Position numbers and translations under genes: made by a program. 64,000 bases of DNA from assembly GCA_019056595.1 (NCBI GenBank), contig CP036163.1, positions 2,852,001 to 2,916,000 on the forward strand. Direction: 5' to 3'. This document shows positions 42,235-51,534 of the stretch, piece after piece. Each line of letters starts with the position of its first letter. Position 1 is the first letter of the stretch. A model generated the notes under the pieces. The model made no database searches, had not been told where the DNA came from, and saw only the letters and a list, made by a program, of their open reading frames with translations. Source of the DNA: Pectobacterium atrosepticum (GTDB lineage: Bacteria > Pseudomonadota > Gammaproteobacteria > Enterobacterales > Enterobacteriaceae).

Positions 42235-43839
42235 TTATTTCTTCTCCCCTTCTTCGTTTTTAATCATAAAACTCTCAATCGATTTATTGCCATTGTAGTG
42301 AAGCCAGACCCGCAACGATTCATTGTCCATCGGCTTAGCATAAAGGAATCCCTGTATATATTTGACGCCGCGCCGTTGTAAATACATGAGTTGTTGTTCG
42401 GTTTCCACGCCTTCCGCTATCGATTGAAGCTTGATGCGGTGGCTTAAACTAATAATGGCATCAAGAATAGGGGCTTCTTCATCCGGTGATGAAATTGCAC
42501 TGACGAATCCCTGGTCTATTTTCAGGCAATCCAGCGGAAAATTTTGCAGATAAGAGAGTGAACAGTGGCCGGTGCCAAAGTCATCGATGGCAATCATAAA
42601 GCCATCTTCACGCAGCTGATGCAGACGCTGTATGATTTCAGGACCGTTGCTGATGAGATTACGTTCTGTTAGTTCCAACGTAATGCTTAATGAATGGGAT
42701 GCGACTTTCTCCGCAAAGCGGTGTACGTCTGGTACGAAACTTGGGTGATGCAAATGCTCTGCTGCAACGTTGAGCCCCAGATGAAATCCGGGTTTTACCT
42801 GCCAACTGGCGATATCGGATGCGACCAGATCAAATAAATGCCGGGTGATGGGAATGATCATACTTTCTGCTTCGGCGGCAGAGATAAATATATCGGGTCT
42901 AATCCACTGCCCATTACTGCGCCGCCAGCGCAGTAATGTTTCGACTCCGGTACAGGAGCGCGAATCTGCATCATAGATAGGCTGGTAATATACGGAAAAT
43001 TCGCCGTTAGCGATGCCTTTACGGATTTCATCGCGGAATAATAATTTACGTTTTTGCCAGTACCATATCGCCGTAGTAAAAAGCAGAGAGAGAATAATTG
43101 CCAGTGGTAGAAACGTGAAAAATGCCTGCATCCAGTTCGTTATTTCCTGAGCGGCGGGAGCGATAATATGGAGAGTAATGGGGAAGCGATCCGATTTGAT
43201 TTCAAGCGCAGAGGTAGAAAATAAGCCGGTGCGGGGCGTAATCGTCGGGCCAGTTTGAATCGGGTGACCGTTGTCCATTTGCAGAATGAGTTCATAGCCA
43301 CGGATCTGGCTAATCGCAATCATAAGATCAATGAGGTATTGCGCATCGACCATGGCGTAAGCACCGTATCCCGAGAGGGGCGTCTGGACGAAGATCAGTG
43401 CTGGGCGTCCTTTTACGTTGTCTGAGCCAGCAATCGACAGGCTCCAGCGTTCAGAATAGGTTTCTGGTAACGGCTGTTGAATGACGCGGCTTATTGGCGT
43501 CAGCGTGCTGCCAAAAGTTGAAGAGCAATAGATGTCGTTATTATGGGTAACACCAATCGCACGAAAGTAAGAAAAAACCGAGCCAAGACGTTGTAGTTCA
43601 TCACCGATGGCGTTGCAGGGTTGACCATGAAAGTGTTGGAGACGATCCACCATCTTCCATGCTTGTGTCGAAATATTCTCAGCATGATTCATGGCAATTT
43701 GCGCGGTGGATTCCAAATCGCGCTTTACCATTAATCTGGACTCTACAAAAGTGAACAGTAATCCGAGCAGCAGCGGCAGCATACCCGCAACCAATAACTG
43801 CAACATGTTGATCTTACGTTCACTACGTCTGGGACTCAT
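42235..43839 (-). CDS. Cyclic-di-GMP phosphodiesterase, CSS-motif and EAL domains
   Basis: Membrane enzyme predicted to degrade c-di-GMP, favouring motility over biofilm. Two membrane helices (about residues 15-33 and 240-262) bracket a periplasmic CSS domain with the redox motif DIYCSSTFG, known in relatives to be controlled by DsbA/DsbB. The EAL domain keeps the metal and catalytic residues (LNVAAEHL, LELTERN, IDDFGTGHCSLSYL, LKIDQGFV, IAEGVET), but the name motif reads ETL. The start at 43839 is set by AAAGGAG 6 bp upstream; the ATG at 43845 abuts that site. It resembles E. coli PdeB/PdeC-type enzymes; the orthologue is not certain. Confidence 0.88.
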   Translation of the reverse strand: MSPRRSERKINMLQLLVAGMLPLLLGLLFTFVESRLMVKRDLESTAQIAMNHAENISTQAWKMVDRLQHFHGQPCNAIGDELQRLGSVFSYFRAIGVTHNNDIYCSSTFGSTLTPISRVIQQPLPETYSERWSLSIAGSDNVKGRPALIFVQTPLSGYGAYAMVDAQYLIDLMIAISQIRGYELILQMDNGHPIQTGPTITPRTGLFSTSALEIKSDRFPITLHIIAPAAQEITNWMQAFFTFLPLAIILSLLFTTAIWYWQKRKLLFRDEIRKGIANGEFSVYYQPIYDADSRSCTGVETLLRWRRSNGQWIRPDIFISAAEAESMIIPITRHLFDLVASDIASWQVKPGFHLGLNVAAEHLHHPSFVPDVHRFAEKVASHSLSITLELTERNLISNGPEIIQRLHQLREDGFMIAIDDFGTGHCSLSYLQNFPLDCLKIDQGFVSAISSPDEEAPILDAIISLSHRIKLQSIAEGVETEQQLMYLQRRGVKYIQGFLYAKPMDNESLRVWLHYNGNKSIESFMIKNEEGEKK

Positions 43840-43931
43840 CAACATCTCCTTTCTGGCAGCAGAGGCCTATGTAGAGACGTCCTTTTCTCCGTGAATTCAA
43901 GGAGAGCGCTGAATAGTGGTTATTATAGTGC

Positions 43932-45131
43932 CTATTTGCAGAAAGGCAGCGCCTGCGCGCAGGCCCATGCTGAACTCCACGCCCATTGGAAATTATACCC
44001 CCCGAGCCAGCCAGTTACATCGACCACTTCACCGATGAAATACAGACTTGGTACCGTGCTGGTCTCCATGGTTTTGGAGGACAGTGCTCGAGTGTCAACT
44101 CCGCCGATGGTCACTTCAGCCGTGCGATAGCCTTCAGTGCCGTTTGGCTGCACACGCCACTGTTGTAGGCTCTGCTCAATATGCGTTTGCTGTGTGCTGT
44201 TGAGCTGCTTCAACGTGATATCCGGCAATTGTCCTAACGCTTGCAGGCATTCGACGAGTCGTTTAGGTAGCCACTGTGCCAGCGTGTTTTTCAAGCTTTG
44301 GTTCGGGTGAGCTGTGCGCTCGTCATTGATAAGTTGGGTGAGATCGCAGTCGGGCAGTAAGTTGATGGTGACGAATTCACCTGCCTGCCAGTAGCTGGAA
44401 ATCTGCAAAATAGCGGGGCCAGAGAGCCCGCGGTGCGTGAACAGGATGTTTTCACGGAATATCACGCCATTTTCTGCGGTGACGACGGTAGGTACAGAGA
44501 CGCCGGAGAGCGTTTGCAACTGTTCGAGCAAAGGCTTGTGCAGCGTAAAGGGCACCAGTGCGGCGCGGGTTGGGAGTACATTGATACCAAATTGTGCGGC
44601 GAGCTGGTAACCGAACGGCGTCGCGCCAAGGCCTGGCATCGACAGGCCACCACAGGCAACAACCAGCGATGTGCTTTGGAATGATGTCCCGTTGCTCAGG
44701 TGGATGGTGAACAGATCGTTTGATTTCTCCACCGAGGTAACTTCACTGCGCAGACGGAGAGTGACGTTAGCCCGCTCGCACTCTGTTACCAGCATATCCA
44801 CGATTTGCTGTGCGGAATCATCGCAGAACAGCTGGCCGAGCGTTTTCTCGTGATAAGCGATGCGGTGGCTGTTGACCAGACTAATGAAATCCCATTGGGT
44901 ATAACGCGCCAATGCTGATTTACAGAAGTGAGGGTTGTGGGACAGATACGCCGCTGGTTCCGCATACATATTGGTAAAGTTGCAGCGCCCGCCGCCGGAC
45001 ATCAATATTTTACGACCGGGTTTCTTGCCATTGTCGAGCAGTAGAACACGCAGCCCGCGTTGTCCCGCCTGTGCGGCACAAAACATGCCTGCTGCACCGG
45101 CACCGATGATGACAGCGTCAAACTGTTCCAC
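43932..45131 (-). CDS. yhiN: NAD(P)/FAD-dependent oxidoreductase YhiN (HI0933 family)
   Basis: Flavoprotein of unknown substrate. The 399 residues open with a Rossmann FAD-binding motif (VIIGAGAAGMFCAAQAG), then GRKILMSGGGRCNFTN, and end with GLYFIGE-type LYFIGEVVDVTGWLGGYN. Length and sequence match E. coli YhiN, whose gene neighbours pit as here. No reaction is assigned; the family is widespread and conserved. Confidence 0.9.
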   Translation of the reverse strand: MEQFDAVIIGAGAAGMFCAAQAGQRGLRVLLLDNGKKPGRKILMSGGGRCNFTNMYAEPAAYLSHNPHFCKSALARYTQWDFISLVNSHRIAYHEKTLGQLFCDDSAQQIVDMLVTECERANVTLRLRSEVTSVEKSNDLFTIHLSNGTSFQSTSLVVACGGLSMPGLGATPFGYQLAAQFGINVLPTRAALVPFTLHKPLLEQLQTLSGVSVPTVVTAENGVIFRENILFTHRGLSGPAILQISSYWQAGEFVTINLLPDCDLTQLINDERTAHPNQSLKNTLAQWLPKRLVECLQALGQLPDITLKQLNSTQQTHIEQSLQQWRVQPNGTEGYRTAEVTIGGVDTRALSSKTMETSTVPSLYFIGEVVDVTGWLGGYNFQWAWSSAWACAQALPFCK

Positions 45132-45407
45132 AATGCATTTCTCCGATGAGTGATTTTATCTTGGATTGCCGTTGGCAAATAAGCCATCGAGGTGGCGAAT
45201 TGTAGTGTTGGTTTCTGTTCGATACCAGCGTAACAATTTGCATGTTTTAGTAAAAATATATAATTGATTGATTTATATTGATTAAGTGCTTTTTCCGTCT
45301 ATCCCCATCACATATTAAGTCAAAAAAATGTCATATTTTGCTTTTCCCGACCCCTGCTTGTCGCCGATAATGCGCCGCGTTCATGACCACTAAATGGCCT
45401 AACGTTT

Positions 45408-46913
45408 ATGCTACATTTATTTGCCGGACTGGATTACTACACCGGCCTGATGTTGATATTGGCTTTGTTGTTTGTGCTGATGTATGAAGCCATTAACGGT
45501 TTTCACGATACTGCGAATGCCGTTGCCACTGTTATTTATACCCGAGCCATGCGCGCCGAGTTTGCCGTTGTTATGGCGGGTGTCTTTAATTTCTTCGGTG
45601 TACTGCTGGGCGGCCTGAGTGTGGCTTATGCGATTGTTCACCTTCTCCCCACTGATTTATTGCTGAACGTGAGTTCGGCGCACGGTCTGGCGATGGTCTT
45701 TTCCATGCTGCTGGCCGCGATTATCTGGAACCTGGGTACCTGGTATTTTGGTATTCCTGCCTCCAGTTCCCACACGCTTATCGGTGCCATTATCGGTATT
45801 GGTTTGACCAACGCTTTGCTGACGGATACCTCTATCGTTGATGCGTTGAACGTGCCGAAAATGATCAGCATTTTCCTGTCGTTGCTGCTCTCGCCAATTG
45901 TGGGGATGGTAGTCGCAGGCCTGATGCTGCTGGTGCTGCGTCGGTTCTGGAACAACAGTAAAAAACGCAAACGCGTGCATCTGACGCCCGTCGATCGCGA
46001 GAAGCAGGACGGCAAACGTAAGCCGCCGTTCTGGACGCGTACCGCGCTGATCTTGTCGGCGATTGGTGTGAGCTTCTCTCACGGTGCAAACGACGGTCAG
46101 AAAGGTATCGGCTTGATTATGCTGGTGCTGATTGGTGTCGCGCCAGCTGGTTTTATTGTCAACATGAACGCATCTGGCTATGACATCAGCCGTACCCGCG
46201 ATGCCGTTGTCAATTTACAGGAATATTACAAGCAGCATGGCGACGCGTTGACGCACGTTATCGATTTGTCTCCGCCAGTAATTCCTGTGCCAGAAAGCAC
46301 GATTCCCGGCAACGGTCAGAAAGAATTCCACTGTGATAGTTCACGCGTGATGATCGCGATTGAACGTACTCAGGGTCTGCTGAATAACCTGAAAAGTTAC
46401 GACCAGTTGAATCCTGACGATCGTAGCAGAGTGCGTCGCTTGTTGATGTGTATCGCGGATACGATGGATCGGGTGGTTAAGCTGCCAGAAACGTCGGGCG
46501 AAGATAAACGCTATCTGAACAACCTGCGTAAAGACATGCTGCAGACGGTTGAATACGCGCCTCTCTGGATTATCGTCGCGGTTGCGTTGGCGCTGTCTCT
46601 GGGCACGATGGTGGGCTGGAAACGCGTTGCTGTGACCATCGGTGAGAAGATTGGTAAGAAAGGCATGACCTACGCACAAGGCGTTTCGGCGCAGGTGACG
46701 GCTGCCTTGTCGATTGGTGTTGCGAGCTACACCGGGATGCCTGTTTCCACCACACATGTATTGTCGTCGGCGGTTGCTGGGACGATGATTGCGGACGGTG
46801 GGGGCGTACAGGGCAAAACGATAAGAAGCATTCTGCTGGCCTGGGTATTGACGCTGCCAGTCTCAATGTTGATGTCTGGTACGCTGTACTGGCTGGCGTT
46901 GAAGCTGATCTAA
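45408..46913 (+). CDS. pitA: Low-affinity inorganic phosphate transporter
   Basis: PiT-family symporter that imports neutral metal-phosphate complexes with protons. The 501-residue protein has about ten membrane helices with the duplicated signatures [15 protein letters not shown] and [13 protein letters not shown], split by a hydrophilic loop (about residues 185-215 and 245-370). It is close to E. coli PitA throughout. A multi-hairpin repeat and a terminator follow the gene. Confidence 0.95.
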   Translation: MLHLFAGLDYYTGLMLILALLFVLMYEAINGFHDTANAVATVIYTRAMRAEFAVVMAGVFNFFGVLLGGLSVAYAIVHLLPTDLLLNVSSAHGLAMVFSMLLAAIIWNLGTWYFGIPASSSHTLIGAIIGIGLTNALLTDTSIVDALNVPKMISIFLSLLLSPIVGMVVAGLMLLVLRRFWNNSKKRKRVHLTPVDREKQDGKRKPPFWTRTALILSAIGVSFSHGANDGQKGIGLIMLVLIGVAPAGFIVNMNASGYDISRTRDAVVNLQEYYKQHGDALTHVIDLSPPVIPVPESTIPGNGQKEFHCDSSRVMIAIERTQGLLNNLKSYDQLNPDDRSRVRRLLMCIADTMDRVVKLPETSGEDKRYLNNLRKDMLQTVEYAPLWIIVAVALALSLGTMVGWKRVAVTIGEKIGKKGMTYAQGVSAQVTAALSIGVASYTGMPVSTTHVLSSAVAGTMIADGGGVQGKTIRSILLAWVLTLPVSMLMSGTLYWLALKLI

Positions 46914-46935
46914 TCGCGGTGATTTATAACGCATA

Positions 46936-47003
46936 AAAAACGTAGGGAACGTTTTTCAACGTCGCTTGCGACGGCCCGCAGGGGAACGGACAAGGATGTC
47001 CGT
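46936..47003. repeat. Multi-hairpin intergenic repeat, copy B
   Basis: Hairpins in the same order as copy A at 16526: aaaaacg / cgttttt (46936-46942 / 46950-46956), CGTCG-CTTG-CGACG (46960-46973) and acggaca-agga-tgtccgt (46986-47003). The third stem differs from copy A in nearly every pair yet still pairs, with a similar purine tetraloop. Confidence 0.7.
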
Positions 47004-47007
47004 CATA

Positions 47008-47042
47008 AAAAAAGGCGATTCTGTGGGGAATCGCCTTTTTAC
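47008..47042. terminator. Terminator between pitA and uspB
   Basis: 10-bp stem aaaggcgatt / aatcgccttt (47011-47020 with 47029-47038) with A and T runs on both sides, able to serve both convergent genes. Confidence 0.85.
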
Positions 47043-47112
47043 TTTTTATCGACGTTCATGCTGTTAATACCAGAGATTGTGTAAGTACCAATAATTATAT
47101 AAATACAATGCC

Positions 47113-47448
47113 TTAATACCACATCATCATGGCTATTAGGCTGATGACAATGAGGCCACACAGGGCGGTCGTGAGCAGAAATTGTCCCCGCACCCGCTCA
47201 CAGCGGCGAATAAATTCAGGGTCGTGATGGTCAAGATAGCGTTGCGCGTAGATATAGCCTACCAGCCTGATTTGCTTGCTTGGCTGACCGTGCGATGTAA
47301 AAAAACCTCCCCCATCAACGTATTGGTAAAGCAGTGGGTCACAGTCACGCAAAATCATCAGTAACACGCGTAACGAAGAGTAATACCTCGCCATATTGAT
47401 GATGCAGACGATACATAAAGCCCAGAAAAGCGCAAATGTACTAATCAT
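47113..47448 (-). CDS. uspB: Universal stress protein B
   Basis: Small inner-membrane protein, sigma-S dependent and linked to ethanol tolerance in E. coli. The 111 residues have an N-terminal helix ([19 protein letters not shown]) and a C-terminal helix ([20 protein letters not shown]) around a soluble loop with [15 protein letters not shown]. It is divergent from uspA, as in E. coli, despite having no sequence relation to it. Confidence 0.95.
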   Translation of the reverse strand: MISTFALFWALCIVCIINMARYYSSLRVLLMILRDCDPLLYQYVDGGGFFTSHGQPSKQIRLVGYIYAQRYLDHHDPEFIRRCERVRGQFLLTTALCGLIVISLIAMMMWY

Positions 47449-47986
47449 GCTTCCCTCCCGGTCGTTCTATTCGTCAGATTCGATGACCATACCTTCCCGT
47501 TGTCCACCTGTGTCCGATGACAAGCGTTATTATCAGCGACGCTTATCAACGACGTTTTTCTGCGACGAATAGTTATGCCACGCGCTTACGCACGATTTTA
47601 TTGTCATTTGGGACAGCCAACAGCATCACGGCTAGCCCATTCTCGTTTTCCATCCCAAGGCGCAGCGGATAGGTTCACCACCCCCTACTTGTAGTGTAGA
47701 AGAAGAATGTTCGTTTGTGCCAGAGAGGCAGGCGCAATCAGGATGAAGGACGATTTTCGACGAGGTAATGCCCTTTTCGAAAGGAGAAGCTACGCGATTT
47801 AACTGTGAAAAGGAGCGGTTTCTACTACACTTATTAATAGAATTAACAGGTTTAAAAACGGGTTGTGATCGACTGAACAGTCCGATAGTGCGGACGAGTG
47901 TTATTCTATAATCCGCCGTTAAGTATCAGATTGGCAGGAGAAATATCTGCTAACCCTTAATTAGTCTTTACGGAAGGAGTCTTATT
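47449..47986. other. Divergent uspB-uspA control region
   Basis: 538 bp without a gene. A good -10 element TATAAT for uspA is at 47907-47912, with no matching -35, suggesting an activated promoter. Three direct repeats of a 13-bp unit starting (a/g)cgacg lie at 47536, 47549 and 47562. Confidence 0.5.
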
Positions 47987-48424
47987 ATGGCTTACAAACA
48001 CATCCTTATTGCTGTTGACCTTTCTCCAGAAAGCAAAGTGTTAGTGGAAAAAGCCGTTTCAATGGCAAGACCGTACAATGCGAAAGTGTCGTTAATCCAC
48101 GTCGATGTGAATTACTCCGATCTCTACACGGGGCTCATCGACGTCAATCTGGGTGACATGCAACAGCGTATCTCTGAAGAAACCCAGAATGCGTTGACCG
48201 AGTTGTCTCAGAATGCGGGCTATCCCATCAGCGAAACGCTGAGTGGCAGCGGCGATTTAGGGCAAGTACTGGTTGATGCAATCAAAAAATACGAAGCCGA
48301 TCTCGTGCTGTGTGGGCACCATCAGGACTTCTGGAGCAAACTCATGTCTTCTGCACGTCAACTGATTAATACCGTACATGTTGACATGCTCATCGTGCCT
48401 TTGCGTGATGAGGAAAACGAATAA
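47987..48424 (+). CDS. uspA: Universal stress protein A
   Basis: Cytoplasmic dimeric stress protein induced on growth arrest. The 145-residue protein has the Usp start [24 protein letters not shown] and the region [22 protein letters not shown]. It lacks the GxGxxG-N-S/T ATP-binding signature, as expected for UspA proper. An AAGGAG site precedes the ATG by 8 bp. A terminator hairpin follows at 48459. Confidence 0.96.
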   Translation: MAYKHILIAVDLSPESKVLVEKAVSMARPYNAKVSLIHVDVNYSDLYTGLIDVNLGDMQQRISEETQNALTELSQNAGYPISETLSGSGDLGQVLVDAIKKYEADLVLCGHHQDFWSKLMSSARQLINTVHVDMLIVPLRDEENE

Positions 48425-48458
48425 AAATTAACTTTTTTTGCATTTTTTTTCAGTGATG

Positions 48459-48487
48459 AAAGGCGCGGCTTCTGGCTGCGCCTTTTG
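48459..48487 (+). terminator. Terminator after uspA
   Basis: Stem aaaggcgc / gcgcctttt spaced by ggcttctggct, with a T-rich tail. It lies 35 bp after uspA; the preceding stretch is also T-rich. Confidence 0.7.
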
Positions 48488-48607
48488 TTATATAACAAAA
48501 ACTTATCTCGAATTTCCTTCTCAAAACACCCCAAAAAACCCTTCCTATCTCATTGGATTATAACGTTTATCTGAAAAGAAAACGCTTGCTTAAATATCCA
48601 TCGCCAG

Positions 48608-48616
48608 TGTTATAGT
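48608..48616 (+). promoter_or_regulatory. gdhA promoter, extended -10
   Basis: TGTTATAGT gives an extended -10 (TATAGT at 48611-48616). A possible -35 TTGCTT at 48586-48591 has a long 19-bp spacer. The start would be about 95 bp before the gdhA ATG. Confidence 0.5.
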
Positions 48617-48716
48617 CCAGAGGACACAACATCATTTTCACCGATCCCACAAGCTTCTACGTGTCTAAAAATTAAAGAAGCAGAAGGGAGCTTATTCGTT
48701 CAATCAGGAGCTGTTC

Positions 48717-50060
48717 ATGGCACAAATCGTATCTCTGGCAAGTTTTCTTGATTCTGTTCAACAACGCGATCCGCATCAGCCTGAATTTCTACAGGCTGTT
48801 AATGAAGTACTTTCCACGCTGTGGCCTTTTCTGGAGCAGAACCCTCACTATGCCGATTACAGCCTGCTGGAACGATTGGTAGAACCGGAACGTGTAATTC
48901 AGTTTCGCGTGGCGTGGACGGATGACAAAGGTCAGGTACAGGTGAACCGTGCCTGGCGCGTCCAGTTCAGCTCCGCGATTGGCCCGTACAAAGGTGGCAT
49001 GCGTTTCCATCCGTCCGTTAACCTGTCGATTCTGAAATTCCTTGGGTTCGAGCAGACGTTCAAGAATGCGCTGACGACGCTGCCAATGGGCGGCGGTAAA
49101 GGGGGTTCGGACTTTAATCCGAAAGGGAAAAGTCAGGGCGAAGTCATGCGCTTCTGTCAGGCGCTGATGACGGAACTGTATCGTCATTTGGGCGCGGATA
49201 CGGATGTTCCAGCGGGTGACATCGGCGTGGGTGGTCGCGAAGTCGGCTTCATGACCGGCATGATGAAGAAGCTGACCAACAACACGGCGTGCGTCTTCAC
49301 CGGCAAAGGGTTGTCGTTTGGCGGCAGTCTGATTCGTCCTGAAGCAACGGGCTACGGCCTGATTTACTTCACAGAAGCGATGCTGAAACGCCACGGTCTG
49401 GGTTTTGAAGGCATGCGGGTTGCGGTGTCTGGTTCCGGTAATGTGGCGCAGTACGCGATTGAAAAAGCGATGGAACTGGGTGCCCGCGTGGTCACGGTAT
49501 CGGATTCTAACGGCACTGTGGTGGATGAAAACGGATTTACCCCAGAGAAACTGGCGCTGCTGGAAGAGATCAAGAACAAACGCTATGGCCGTGTGGAAGA
49601 TTACGCGCGTGAAGCGAAACTGACCTACCTCGCAGGCAAAACGCCGTGGGAAGTGCCAGTAGATATCGCGCTGCCGTGTGCGACGCAGAATGAGCTGGAT
49701 CTCCCAGCGGCGCAGACGCTGATTGCTAACGGCGTGAAAGCCGTGGCGGAAGGTGCCAATATGCCGACCACGATTCCAGCGACCGATGCGTTCCTGGATG
49801 CAGGCGTGCTGTTTGCACCGGGTAAGGCGGCTAACGCCGGCGGCGTGGCGACATCCGGGCTGGAAATGGCGCAGAACGCGGCACGTTTGGGCTGGAAAGC
49901 GGAGAAGGTGGATGCGCGTTTGCATCACATCATGCTGGATATTCACACTGCGTGCGTGCAGTACGGTGGTGAAGATAGCCAGACGAACTACGTGCGCGGT
50001 GCCAATGTGGCGGGCTTTGTCAAAGTGGCTGACGCGATGCTGGCGCAGGGCGTTGTGTAA
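48717..50060 (+). CDS. gdhA: NADP-specific glutamate dehydrogenase
   Basis: Assimilates ammonia onto 2-oxoglutarate when ammonia is plentiful, the low-cost alternative to glutamine synthetase/GOGAT. The 447-residue protein has PYKGGMRFHPSVNLS, the active-site region TLPMGGGKGGSDFNPKGKS, the catalytic aspartate in DVPAGDIGVGGRE and the nucleotide-binding VSGSGNVAQYAIEKA. A TCAGGAG site precedes the ATG. It is transcribed alone up to a hairpin at 50075. Confidence 0.97.
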   Translation: MAQIVSLASFLDSVQQRDPHQPEFLQAVNEVLSTLWPFLEQNPHYADYSLLERLVEPERVIQFRVAWTDDKGQVQVNRAWRVQFSSAIGPYKGGMRFHPSVNLSILKFLGFEQTFKNALTTLPMGGGKGGSDFNPKGKSQGEVMRFCQALMTELYRHLGADTDVPAGDIGVGGREVGFMTGMMKKLTNNTACVFTGKGLSFGGSLIRPEATGYGLIYFTEAMLKRHGLGFEGMRVAVSGSGNVAQYAIEKAMELGARVVTVSDSNGTVVDENGFTPEKLALLEEIKNKRYGRVEDYAREAKLTYLAGKTPWEVPVDIALPCATQNELDLPAAQTLIANGVKAVAEGANMPTTIPATDAFLDAGVLFAPGKAANAGGVATSGLEMAQNAARLGWKAEKVDARLHHIMLDIHTACVQYGGEDSQTNYVRGANVAGFVKVADAMLAQGVV

Positions 50061-50074
50061 CGGATAATTCCCCT

Positions 50075-50100
50075 GAGCGCCTGTATTCGCAGGCGCTCTT
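50075..50100 (+). terminator. Terminator after gdhA
   Basis: 9-bp perfect stem gagcgcctg / caggcgctc (50075-50083 with 50090-50098) with a very short T tail; it directly abuts the ERIC remnant. Confidence 0.65.
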
Positions 50101-50142
50101 ACCCGTCATACTTCAAGTTACAGGTGTGTTTGCTGCCTTTCT
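50099..50142. repeat. Truncated ERIC element (copy 6)
   Basis: About 44 bp of one ERIC end (acccgtcatacttcaagtta, then caggtgtgttt) without the core or the other end. It marks a deletion between gdhA and the next gene. Confidence 0.75.
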
Positions 50143-50214
50143 TTATCTTAATCCGCATTGTGTATCGTCGGTTTTTTGCCGGTACAACCCGTTCTCTTCA
50201 AGGTTTACACCATT

Positions 50215-51528
50215 GTGAAAATCAAACATCTTCCTTTCGATCAGAATCGTAATGGCTGGTCGGCAGATCTTGTCGATAAACCGAATTACCCGCAGCAACG
50301 TGGAAAAACAACGGCGGATTGGTTGGTGATCGGCGCGGGCTATGCGGGGATCGCTTTTGCCCAGCGTTTGGCTGAACAGCGCCCGGATAAACACATTATC
50401 CTGCTGGATGCGGGCGAGATTGGCGACAATGCCTCTGGGCGTAACTCTGGTTTCGTCATCGATTTGCCGCATAACATCGGCAGTTCGACGGCGGAGTTAG
50501 AAAAGGCAGCCGCTTATCGCCGCCTGTTGCAGTCCGGTGTGGCGCACTTAAAAGAAAAGGTGGATCGCTATGCTATCGCGTGTGACTGGAGCGTGGCGGG
50601 GAAATATCACTGTGCCGTTAGTTCGACATTCAATGGGCTGATCGATACTTATGTCCGTGAATTGAACGACCTTGGCGAACCTTATCAGGTGGTTGAAAAA
50701 GACGAACTTGCTCGTCGCCTTGGAACCTCTTTCTATCAACGCGCTGTGTATACCCCCAATTGTATTCTGCTAAATCCGGCGGCGCTGGTGATCGGGCTGG
50801 TGGCGAGTCTGCCTAAGAACGTGACGGTTTACGCTCATTCCCCTGCGCTGAATATCGAGACTGGATCGCGCATTCGTGTGAAAACGCCCTATGGTGAGAT
50901 TCAGGCAGATAAGCTGATGATGGCGATTAACGGCGCGGCGCGCGGCCTGCCGTTGTTCAATGGTCGGGTTTTTGCCGTGGCGACCTTTGCGACGCTGACT
51001 GAGCCGCTGAATGCGGAACAGATTGCACGGATGGGTGATATGCCGGATTGGGGGCTGACGCCGGTCAATGCGCTGGCCAGCGCGACGCTGCGCTACACGC
51101 GCGACCATCGTTTCCTGATTCGGGAGCATGTGAAGTTTGCCCCTGAGTTGGTTAATAGTGCGGTCGAAACTGGACGCCACGCGCGTCGACATGCTGCTAT
51201 TTTTGCCCGCATGTTCCCGCAGTTGAGCGACGTTAAAATGGCGCACTCGTGGTCAGGACTGATTAGCGTAACGCGCAACGGTGCGCCAATTTGGGGGCAG
51301 CTAAGCGACAATGTGTTCGCATCCGCTGGCTGTAACGGGGCCGGGCTGTCGAAGCAAACCGCCGCCGGACATATTCTGGCGGATCTGGCGTTAGGTGAAG
51401 ACAACCCACTGATTAGCGATATGCAATCGCTCGGTCAGGCAAACTACCTGCCGCCACGCCCTTTTCTGGATATCGGCGTGAACGGCTACCTGACGAGCGA
51501 ACGTTGGAAAGCCCGCAGCGAGAGATAA
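50215..51528 (+). CDS. FAD-dependent oxidoreductase, D-amino-acid oxidase (DAO) family
   Basis: Predicted flavoenzyme that oxidises an amine or amino acid. The 437-residue protein has a Rossmann motif after about 35 residues (WLVIGAGYAGIAFAQRLAE), a DAO-type ASGRNSGFVIDLPHN segment and a C-terminal FAD contact (SAGCNGAGLSKQTAAG). GTG at 50215 is my choice of start, giving MKIKHLPFDQNRNGW; there is only a weak AAGG site and a TTG at 50158 is in frame. Relatives include DadA and PuuB-like enzymes, but the substrate cannot be read from sequence. It lies alone after gdhA. Confidence 0.8.
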   Translation: MKIKHLPFDQNRNGWSADLVDKPNYPQQRGKTTADWLVIGAGYAGIAFAQRLAEQRPDKHIILLDAGEIGDNASGRNSGFVIDLPHNIGSSTAELEKAAAYRRLLQSGVAHLKEKVDRYAIACDWSVAGKYHCAVSSTFNGLIDTYVRELNDLGEPYQVVEKDELARRLGTSFYQRAVYTPNCILLNPAALVIGLVASLPKNVTVYAHSPALNIETGSRIRVKTPYGEIQADKLMMAINGAARGLPLFNGRVFAVATFATLTEPLNAEQIARMGDMPDWGLTPVNALASATLRYTRDHRFLIREHVKFAPELVNSAVETGRHARRHAAIFARMFPQLSDVKMAHSWSGLISVTRNGAPIWGQLSDNVFASAGCNGAGLSKQTAAGHILADLALGEDNPLISDMQSLGQANYLPPRPFLDIGVNGYLTSERWKARSER

Positions 51529-51534
51529 CGCCTG

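Noticed and set aside
44433-45153. Short plus-strand frames inside yhiN
   Set aside because: All are contained in yhiN, are short and overlap each other; no independent support.
48789-49946. Long open frame (385 codons) antisense to gdhA
   Set aside because: It lies fully within gdhA, has a histidine/arginine-rich composition typical of antisense frames of GC-rich codons, and lacks any recognisable domain or binding site.
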